From Bacilli bacterium (lineage in GTDB: Bacteria; Bacillota_I; Bacilli_A; RF39; UBA660): a DNA stretch of 20,685 bases. Below, in pieces: positions 14,914-20,685 of the stretch. The stretch is taken from the NCBI GenBank assembly GCA_016297695.1, contig JAEDGC010000031.1, forward strand, positions 1 to 20,685, in the 5' to 3' direction. Position numbers and translations under genes: made by a program. The notes under the pieces are model-generated. The model saw only the letters and a list, made by a program, of their open reading frames with translations, ran no database searches and was not told the origin of the DNA. The stretch's first letter is position 1; each line of letters begins with the position of its first letter.

Positions 14914-14942
14914 AAAAAAACAATTAAAAATTTTAATTGTTT
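14914..14942 (-). terminator. Terminator of the tail-collar gene
   Basis: AAACAATTAAAA and TTTTAATTGTTT are perfect 12-base arms around one base. On the minus strand they are followed by seven Ts in all. The hairpin begins at the stop codon of the broken surface gene. Confidence 0.7.
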
Positions 14943-15716
14943 ATGCTGTTCTTTTATACATATATACTGCTGTATATGGATTTTGAACACTAAATGATGC
15001 ACCTGAACCAGTAGTTCGTTGTCCCTGCTGTTCCTGAAAAACTACTTGACACACTTCCTGTACCTGAAAACGTATGGGTATGTCCTGTTGAGCCATAATT
15101 TCCATTATAAGCGCCTGGCCAAGTAGTAGTAATTCCATAACTTCTGTCTCCACCATAGTATTTCAAAACTTCTCCTTGATCCGCACCATTTGTAGTTCCA
15201 CTGAAACTATGCACGTGATTTGTATCCGTTGCTGAAGTAGTTACGGCACTTCCTGAAAAACTGCTTGATATACTTCCTTTAGGTGTAAATGAATGCGTAT
15301 GCGCTGGAACATTCGCTAACACTTAATGTTACAGTTGATGAACCTCCTGTTGTATTAACCGCATGATTAGAATCAACACTCATTAACATTGTTCCTTCTG
15401 CATATCTAACCCATGTTCCTCCAAATCTTTCTTGAACTTTTTCTACACTACTATCTGTAGTAGATATATATACACTTCCTACTGGCCATGTTAAATCTAA
15501 AATATCTGCTTTTAATTTTTCTCTATCTGTAGTTAAGGAATATAATTCATCTATTGCTCCATTTACATTACTTGATGATCCTCCACTTTTTGAGGTATCA
15601 TAATATACTGATGTACTTGATAAGGTTGTTGCAGCTTTTATTGATATCATACTTGATATTACTATTCCTACTATTAATAAACCTAAAATTTGTAATTTAT
15701 CACTTATTTTTTTCAA
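14941..15716 (-). pseudogene. Exported protein with phage tail-collar domain, frameshifted twice
   Basis: Start TTG 15716 after GGGAGTG. The N-terminus has a signal/anchor (8-28, LQILGLLIVGIVISSMISIKA) and a linker (TLSSTSVYYDTSKSG, NVNGAIDELYS). The tail-fibre/baseplate collar type follows: WPVGSVYISTTDSS, ERFGGTWVRYAEGTML, and after the first shift LANVPAHTHSF, GSISSSFSG, HVHSFSG, HTHTFSG, GSVSSSFSG. After the second shift it ends GSGASFSVQNPYTAVYMYKR. One extra A near 15315 (GTTAGCG) and one near 15015 (ACGAACT) account for both breaks; removing them gives a continuous protein of about 257 residues. Without them only a 145-residue product is made. Its likely place is the cell surface. Two 28-base repeats (15032..15059 and 15251..15278) encode the repeated SSSFSG unit. 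Confidence 0.7.
15032..15278 (-). repeat. Pair of 28-base direct repeats (15032..15059, 15251..15278)
   Basis: The two copies, which start TCCTGAAAAACT on the plus strand, match at 25 of 28 positions. They lie in the coding part of the collar gene, encoding S.SSSFSG units, and are imperfect enough to be domain duplication rather than a mobile repeat. Recombination between them would delete 219 bases and keep the frame. Confidence 0.6.
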
Positions 15717-15752
15717 ATGGATTCACTCCCTACTAGTTTATTCTATATCACC

Positions 15753-15783
15753 AGTATACTTCCCCCCCAGAGACTCTTGTCAA
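15753..15783 (-). promoter_or_regulatory. Promoter with a poly-G tract in the spacer (possible phase switch)
   Basis: On the minus strand a consensus TTGACA (15783..15778) is followed by TATACT (15758..15753). The spacer is 19 bp and contains seven consecutive Gs (15768..15762) in very AT-rich DNA. Loss of one or two Gs would give an 18- or 17-bp spacer. Homopolymers between -35 and -10 are a known basis of phase-variable surface genes. Transcription should begin near 15746, about 30 bases above the TTG start of the tail-collar gene. Confidence 0.65.
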
Positions 15784-15784
15784 G

Positions 15785-15809
15785 AAAAAAAATGGCTATT
15801 TTCACGCCA
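15785..15809 (-). terminator. Terminator of the small membrane protein gene
   Basis: TGGC / GCCA with a 9-base loop is followed on the minus strand by eight Ts. The stem is short but GC-rich. The T tract ends immediately before the TTGACA box of the poly-G promoter. Confidence 0.5.
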
Positions 15810-15823
15810 ATTTTTAATTTTTT

Positions 15824-15979
15824 TTACTTTATATCTTTAACCATGCTATTAGCTTCATCTAACATTGAATTTATTAATTTATCAGCATTCTTCTTTGTGT
15901 TTTTATTCATAAGTACATATGCTGTTAAACCAGCTGTTCCAAGCATAGTTAATCCAACTATTCCCATAGTTTTTTTCAT
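15824..15979 (-). CDS. Small membrane protein, YtxH-like
   Basis: A 51-residue protein with one N-terminal membrane helix (4-24, TMGIVGLTMLGTAGLTAYVL) and a charged, amphipathic tail (NKNTKKNADKLINSMLDEAN). This is the architecture of YtxH-like small envelope proteins; the function is unknown. The frame is open to 16012, but ATG 15979 is preceded by AGAGGATG and begins at the hydrophobic segment with the usual MKK. It lies 37 bases below recD2 and is probably cotranscribed with it. Confidence 0.65.
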   Translation of the reverse strand: MKKTMGIVGLTMLGTAGLTAYVLMNKNTKKNADKLINSMLDEANSMVKDIK

Positions 15980-16016
15980 TAAATCACATCCTCTTACAAT
16001 TAATATTTCCAATTAA

Positions 16017-18209
16017 TTATAAATTATTCTCTAAAAATGTTTTTAATGATGTTTTTCTAAATGTAGAGTAATCGTTATATATAGACATTTCAAATGCTTC
16101 TTTTTCACCAATTAAAACTAAACTTTTTTTTGCTCGAGATACTCCCGTATAAATTAATTTATTATAAAGCATTTTATTATAATTTTTACTAATAGGTATA
16201 ATAACATGGGAAAATTCGCTTCCTTGAGATTTATGAATAGTTATTGCATATGCATGTTTAATAGAATTCATATCTTCTTTTTTATACTCAACATAATTGC
16301 CGTCAAAATCGATAGTAATAATTTCTGTTTTTCGTGGATTATATACCGTATCTATAGATACTATATAACCAATATCACCATTAAAAACATTACAATCAGG
16401 ATTATTAACCAGCTGTAGTACTTTATCTTTTTCTCGAAAAATAACATGATTTATTTCTATTTCTTTTTTATCTTCACTTTTAGGATTAAATAAATTTTGC
16501 ATCAATAAGTTTAAATTATCAATTCCATTTTCGCCCTTATACATTGGTGCTAAAATTTGTAAATCTTTATCTTTCAAACCTTTTTCAATACTTTTTTCGA
16601 CCACTTGTTTTATATAATTTCTAATGTTTTTTGAATCGCTAATTAAAAAATTGTAATCATCTTTTTTACTTAAATAATTTTCAGTTAAATGATGTTCTTT
16701 AATTTCTTTAGCTAATAATGGAATATATGAATTATTACTTTGACGATAAATTTTTGAAAGTGGGCAAAAAGAAAATTTATTAGAATCAATTAAATCATTT
16801 AATATTAATCCAGCTCCAACTGATGGAAGTTGAAATGAATCACCAACCAATATTAATTGTATATTATTATCTAATCCTTTTAATAATGCATCCATAAGAT
16901 AAGTATCAATCATACTTACTTCATCAACTATTATTAATTTATGGTGATTTTTATTATATTCATTTACCCCAAATGAATTAGTATCTTTATTCCATTTTAA
17001 AAAGCGATGAATAGTTGATGCTGGAAGTGTGGTTGATTCACTCATTTTCTTACTAGCTCTTCCAGTTGGAGCAAGTAAAGCGATATTTGTAATTATATCT
17101 ATTGGACTCAATTTGTAATTTTCTATATAAAGTTTACATATAGCATTAATTATTGTAGTTTTTCCTGTTCCTGGACCACCAGATATTATAGTTACTCTAT
17201 TTTGTAAAGCTGTTTTAATAGCATTTTCTTGATCTATATTATAATCAACATTTAAAATTTGTTCTAAAGATTCAATTTTATCATCAATATTTTTTATCAT
17301 TTTTTTACCATAAGAAAGAATACTTTTTAAATTATAAGTAATATCTAATTCCATATCATATAATTCTTTTAAATAGTATTTATCATCTATGAGAATTATA
17401 TAATCATTTTTAATTAATTCATTAAGTAATTGGTCAATATAAGTATTATCTAAAATTAATTTATAATTAAATTTCAAAACATCTATTATTTCTTCTTTAA
17501 AATAATATGTATCTCCATTTGAATTACTTAAATTTTGCATACTTTCTAAAATACATGCTTTTACTCTAACTTCATCATCAAAATTATTTGTTTTTAAAAA
17601 TATATTATCTAATTTACTAAATGGAATTAAATCTTTTAATAGGTATATATTTACATCTATTAAATCTAATGTTTTTTCTTTATAACGATTAAATATTTTT
17701 ATTGATTCAGGTATAGAAAAACCCAGTTGTTTTAATTTTACTATAGTATCATCACAGTTAGATGATGCTACTACTGAATTATATATTTGTAAGGCTTTTT
17801 TCTCTGTTATATTTGGAACTAGTAATAAATTTGTATAGCTTTCTTTTATTTTATTTATTGTATCTTCTTTAAAAACATCTACTATTTTTTTAGCAGTCTT
17901 ACTTCCACAACCCTTTATAAGTGAACTTGATAAAAATTCTACTATTGATTCCTCCGTAGTAGGAATAACTTTTTCATAATTTTTAAATTTATACTGATTT
18001 CCAAATCTTTCATGAGTAGTATACTCACCATATAAAGTATAAGTGTCTTCTAAATTAATATCTATAATTGAACCTGTTACAGTTATAGTTTTATTAATTA
18101 AATCACTTAATATTTCATCATCAGTTTCTTTTATCCTAAATATTCCTACAAAAAAGCCATTGTCATTTTGATATATTGTATTTCTGAATTTCCCTTTTAT
18201 GTAAGCCAT
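16017..18209 (-). CDS. recD2: RecD2-type ATP-dependent DNA helicase
   Basis: A superfamily 1B 5'-3' DNA helicase, 730 residues (Bacillus YrrC is about 800). The N-terminal region (1-80) is OB-like. A helix-hairpin-helix region follows (about 85-180, LIKGCGSKTAKKIVDVF). Walker A is GGPGTGKTT (344-352), with APTGRASKKMSESTTLPAST (motif Ia) and IIVDEVSMID (Walker B). GDSFQLPSVGAGLIL is motif III, YAITIHKSQGSEFSHVIIPI motif V and YTGVSRAKKSLVLIGE motif VI. RecD2 proteins work outside RecBCD and act in replication-fork protection and mismatch repair. ATG 18209 follows GGTGATATT. The small membrane gene follows it. Confidence 0.94.
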   Translation of the reverse strand: MAYIKGKFRNTIYQNDNGFFVGIFRIKETDDEILSDLINKTITVTGSIIDINLEDTYTLYGEYTTHERFGNQYKFKNYEKVIPTTEESIVEFLSSSLIKGCGSKTAKKIVDVFKEDTINKIKESYTNLLLVPNITEKKALQIYNSVVASSNCDDTIVKLKQLGFSIPESIKIFNRYKEKTLDLIDVNIYLLKDLIPFSKLDNIFLKTNNFDDEVRVKACILESMQNLSNSNGDTYYFKEEIIDVLKFNYKLILDNTYIDQLLNELIKNDYIILIDDKYYLKELYDMELDITYNLKSILSYGKKMIKNIDDKIESLEQILNVDYNIDQENAIKTALQNRVTIISGGPGTGKTTIINAICKLYIENYKLSPIDIITNIALLAPTGRASKKMSESTTLPASTIHRFLKWNKDTNSFGVNEYNKNHHKLIIVDEVSMIDTYLMDALLKGLDNNIQLILVGDSFQLPSVGAGLILNDLIDSNKFSFCPLSKIYRQSNNSYIPLLAKEIKEHHLTENYLSKKDDYNFLISDSKNIRNYIKQVVEKSIEKGLKDKDLQILAPMYKGENGIDNLNLLMQNLFNPKSEDKKEIEINHVIFREKDKVLQLVNNPDCNVFNGDIGYIVSIDTVYNPRKTEIITIDFDGNYVEYKKEDMNSIKHAYAITIHKSQGSEFSHVIIPISKNYNKMLYNKLIYTGVSRAKKSLVLIGEKEAFEMSIYNDYSTFRKTSLKTFLENNL

Positions 18210-18224
18210 AATATCACCAAAACA

Positions 18225-18233
18225 ATTGTATCA
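18225..18233 (-). promoter_or_regulatory. Extended -10 promoter of recD2
   Basis: TGATACAAT on the minus strand, 16 bases above ATG 18209; no good -35. The same TGnTACAAT form occurs before tgt (20631..20639). Confidence 0.5.
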
Positions 18234-18239
18234 TAAAAT

Positions 18240-18262
18240 AAAAAAAGAACCTATCTTTTTTT
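18240..18262 (-). terminator. Probable terminator at the end of the HipA-like gene
   Basis: AAAAAAAGA / TCTTTTTTT make a 9-bp, nearly all A-T stem around a 5-base loop that includes the TAG stop (18251..18253). On the minus strand the downstream arm is itself the T tract. The stem is weak thermodynamically, so efficiency is uncertain. Confidence 0.45.
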
Positions 18263-19183
18263 AGCAAGTTCTTCATTTAAAACATTATTTATCATTTGAT
18301 AATTATAATTATATCTAGATAAAATACTTTCTTTTATTTTATGATCTATTTTTATATTTAAATTAAATTCTATTGTTATAAGAAGACATTTAATATTTTT
18401 AGGACTCAATGAATCAAAAACCGTTTTAAATTGATCTACAAAATAATCTGAAGAATAATTTAAATATTTTCTAAGCTCATCTAAATTTCTATATTCTGTT
18501 CTTTCATCATTAAATTCTTCTACTTTTATATTAGTATTTTTATTTTCATCATAACTTAATCCATCAAGCATTGTTTCATTATCGTATATTGGTGCCATAC
18601 TTGCATACATATCACTTTCTTCAATCAACCAGTTATATGATGCCCCATCTCTTTGACATGTTATAATGTCAAATATAAACTTTTCATTTAAACCATACAT
18701 TATATTTTTTACTATACTTTCTTTATTTGGATGATATTCATATTTTACCTCAAGCATATCCCATATATCTGTCATATTATTATATTTATCATAACATAAA
18801 TCATCTGAATCTGCATCTTTATCAACAACATAATAATATTGAGCAATCAATTCATCACCTGATAAATATCTATATTCGTCTTTTTTAAAATTTCTAGAAA
18901 TAACACCATATTCGCCATTTATACAAGCAAGATCATAATTAGCATGATTAAATCCAATATATTCTAGCATTTTATCGGCAAGTATTTCTTTTATTGCAGC
19001 TTCTTTTTTACAAGATTTAAAATAATATTTTTGATTATTTATTTCTATTATATATAAACTATCAATTATCTCTATTGATGGATTATTTTTTATGGATATT
19101 CTATTATATTTTTCATATAAATAAGAATCTAATTTTATATATCCATCATCATCTCTTTCTATAAAATCTAATTCCTTAAACAC
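18251..19183 (-). CDS. HipA-like kinase-fold protein (paralogue 2)
   Basis: A 310-residue relative of the gene at 13569..14462. Matching parts include NNMTDIWDML (NNLEDIWYAL in the other), FIFDIITCQRDGASYNW (FVFDIITMQIDRHYENW), MAPIYDNE (LAPLHDNE) and YLNYSSDYFVDQF (YLSISSQDFIDEF). Kinase positions are kept: Lys56 in YYFKS, Glu66, catalytic Asp179 with Asn184 five residues on, and metal Asp201. The His of DRH is missing (DGASYN). No HipB partner is present. The start is GTG 19183, overlapping the TAG of the gene before by one base (TAGTG), with GGAGGTC in front, so it is coupled to the small membrane protein and tgt. Target unknown. Confidence 0.6.
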   Translation of the reverse strand: MFKELDFIERDDDGYIKLDSYLYEKYNRISIKNNPSIEIIDSLYIIEINNQKYYFKSCKKEAAIKEILADKMLEYIGFNHANYDLACINGEYGVISRNFKKDEYRYLSGDELIAQYYYVVDKDADSDDLCYDKYNNMTDIWDMLEVKYEYHPNKESIVKNIMYGLNEKFIFDIITCQRDGASYNWLIEESDMYASMAPIYDNETMLDGLSYDENKNTNIKVEEFNDERTEYRNLDELRKYLNYSSDYFVDQFKTVFDSLSPKNIKCLLITIEFNLNIKIDHKIKESILSRYNYNYQMINNVLNEELAKKR

Positions 19184-19494
19184 TATTTGACCTCCACAAA
19201 TATATATGATTTATTATTTATTTTTACATAACTGTTTTCATTATAATATTCTTTTGTAATTGGATTACTTTCTTTCTCTAAATAATTATTATCATATAAT
19301 TCTTTTAAAGTTATTTTTTCATTTTTACAGATATCTTTTAAATAACAATCTTTTGCTGCTTCTGTAATTCTTTTTTCTGTAACCATAATTAACCTGTTAT
19401 TATGTTTTTTTATTATATTATAAGTTGTTGGTATTAATATTATCAATACAATTGCTATTATTGTAATATTGATTATTACTTTATTTTTGTTCAT
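19183..19494 (-). CDS. Small single-pass membrane protein, unknown
   Basis: A 103-residue protein with one N-terminal membrane segment (5-26, KVIINITIIAIVLIILIPTT) and an extracytoplasmic domain with two Cys (CYLKDIC) and a helical KITLKELYDNNYL segment. The end NKSYIFVEVK is beta-like. The shape recalls prepilin/pseudopilin-like proteins, but no Gly/Phe-Glu processing site is visible, so I do not name it so. The start ATG 19494 follows GGGGTG and overlaps tgt by 14 bases; ATG 19506 also is in frame but lacks a site. It is coupled to tgt on one side and the HipA-like gene on the other. Confidence 0.6.
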   Translation of the reverse strand: MNKNKVIINITIIAIVLIILIPTTYNIIKKHNNRLIMVTEKRITEAAKDCYLKDICKNEKITLKELYDNNYLEKESNPITKEYYNENSYVKINNKSYIFVEVK

Positions 19495-20608
19495 TTTGCA
19501 CCCCATAATAATTCTTTATAAAATTTTCTCTATATTCTAATATTTTATCTTCTTTTATAGCTACTCTTAATTCTTCTGTAAGTCTTGTTAAATAACGTAT
19601 ATTATGAATTGATAAAAGACGAGCCCCAAATGATTCATTTGCTACAATTAAGTGTCTAATATAAGCTTTAGTATAATTTTTACAACAGTAGCAATCACAA
19701 CCATCTTCTAAAGTAGTAAAATCTTCTTTATATTTAGCATTTTTTATATTAATTTTTCCGTATTTAGTTAAAGCATGGCCATGACGCGCAAGCCTTGTAG
19801 GAGATACACAATCAAAAATATCTATACCGCGGATAACATTTTCAACTATATCAATTGGATCTCCAACACCCATTAAATATCGTAACTTATCTTCTGGCAA
19901 ATACTTAGTCGAATACTCAACCATTCTATACATCGTAGGTTTATCTTCTCCTACACTTGTACCTCCAATTGAATAGCCATCAAAATCCATTTTTGTAAGT
20001 TCTAAAGCACAATGACGTCTTAAATCCTCATAATCTCCACCTTGAACTATTCCAAATAATAATTGATTTTCTCCTTTAAAGACATCTTTTCCTCTTTTAG
20101 CCCATCGAAGAGTCCTTTCAACACTATTTTTAACATAGTCATATGTAGCAGGATATCCAATACATTCATCAAAGTTCATAACTATATCACTACCCAAATT
20201 TTCTTGAATACTTATAGATTTTTCAGGAGTTAATAGCAAATTATCTCCATTAAGATGATTTTTAAATTTGACACCATCTTCAACAATATCTTTAGGGCGT
20301 GCTAGCGAAAAAACTTGAAATCCTCCAGAATCTGTAAGTATTGGTCCATCATAATTCATAAATTTATGTAAACCACCGGCTTTTTTAACTATTTCATCCC
20401 CTGGTCTTAACCACAAGTGATAAGTATTAGCAAGAATTATTCCCGAATTACAAGCTTTTATTTCTTCTGGAGATAGCGTTTTTACTGTTGCTTGAGTACC
20501 AACAGGCATAAACATTGGAGTTTCATATTTTTTGCCATTATAAGTTATTTCTCCCAGTCTTGCCTTTGTATTTTTTTCTGTTTTTAACAATTTATATTCT
20601 AATTTCAT
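19481..20608 (-). CDS. tgt: Queuine tRNA-ribosyltransferase (tRNA-guanine transglycosylase)
   Basis: Exchanges guanine 34 in tRNAs with GUN anticodons for the queuosine precursor preQ1. At 375 residues it is full length. The TIM-barrel motifs are all present: LTDSGGFQVFSL (with the catalytic-base Asp), GIVQGGDYEDLR, YSIGGTSVGEDKP, LMGVGDPIDIVENVIRGIDI and DCVSPTRLARHG (with the nucleophilic Asp). The zinc site is CDCYCCKNYTKAYIRHL (three Cys and a His). GGTGATTG precedes ATG 20608. It is the first gene of a tight cluster with a small membrane protein and a HipA-like gene. Queuosine synthesis genes are not in the window. Confidence 0.96.
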   Translation of the reverse strand: MKLEYKLLKTEKNTKARLGEITYNGKKYETPMFMPVGTQATVKTLSPEEIKACNSGIILANTYHLWLRPGDEIVKKAGGLHKFMNYDGPILTDSGGFQVFSLARPKDIVEDGVKFKNHLNGDNLLLTPEKSISIQENLGSDIVMNFDECIGYPATYDYVKNSVERTLRWAKRGKDVFKGENQLLFGIVQGGDYEDLRRHCALELTKMDFDGYSIGGTSVGEDKPTMYRMVEYSTKYLPEDKLRYLMGVGDPIDIVENVIRGIDIFDCVSPTRLARHGHALTKYGKINIKNAKYKEDFTTLEDGCDCYCCKNYTKAYIRHLIVANESFGARLLSIHNIRYLTRLTEELRVAIKEDKILEYRENFIKNYYGVQNEQK

Positions 20609-20630
20609 ACAATCACCAACTAATATAGTT

Positions 20631-20639
20631 ATTGTACCA
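20631..20639 (-). promoter_or_regulatory. Extended -10 promoter of tgt
   Basis: TGGTACAAT lies 22 bases above ATG 20608 on the minus strand. The -35 region (AAGACT at 17 bp) is poor, as expected for an extended -10 promoter. Bases 20641..20685 hold nothing else that I can recognise. Confidence 0.55.
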
Positions 20640-20685
20640 AATTTCTAACGAAAAGTCTTTAGTTTTAAATAAAATTATTGCAAAA

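Noticed and set aside
1..20685. CRISPR arrays, tRNA or rRNA genes, insertion sequences
   Set aside because: I looked for regularly spaced repeats, tRNA/rRNA-like sequence and transposase motifs and saw none; a dedicated search could still find a divergent case.

Overview
The window is about 20.7 kb of very AT-rich DNA with an ordinary stop-codon set. It carries low-GC Gram-positive genes: MerR/GyrI, a short signal peptidase I, a SpoIVB-type peptidase, RecD2, NusB, XseA/XseB and a 477-residue ProS of the archaeal-like type. This suggests an uncultured Bacillota/Bacilli lineage, possibly one of the small-genome gut groups. That placement is inference. Almost every gene is on the minus strand; the one clear plus-strand gene is at 6023..7042.

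Region 1..4000 is an accessory strip in decay. It starts with the N-terminus of an intact RhuM-family gene running off the left edge. A second RhuM gene (415..609) is wrecked by a deletion and a frameshift. An intact putative HExxH metallopeptidase (1118..1969) follows, then a badly frameshifted BRO/antirepressor pseudogene (1970..2448), an intact metallophosphoesterase (2841..3662) and a frameshifted small unknown gene (3743..3992). Region 4165..8340 is mixed: a C26 glutamine-amidotransferase-like hydrolase, a MerR regulator with a textbook 19-bp-spacer promoter, a plus-strand protein with faint ADP-ribosyltransferase signatures, an ASCH-GNAT fusion and a GNAT enzyme.

Region 8420..20608 is mostly housekeeping. 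In transcription order (right to left) one cluster is tgt, a small membrane protein, a HipA-like kinase, then recD2 and a small membrane protein. Next comes a surface/tail-collar-type gene, now frameshifted twice, behind a promoter whose spacer contains seven Gs. The last cluster is nusB, a second HipA-like kinase, xseA, xseB, proS, a gene of unknown function, spoIVB and lepB. Within clusters, genes touch or overlap; between them lie hairpin terminators and extended -10 promoters (TGnTATAAT or TGnTACAAT).

The most unusual points are four. A poly-G tract sits inside the promoter of a surface-type gene, the architecture of a phase-variable switch. Two paralogous HipA-like kinases have no HipB partner and sit inside housekeeping operons. 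The 339-residue ART-like protein has Gln at the expected catalytic Glu position. A run of antirepressor-type genes is caught in mid-decay.
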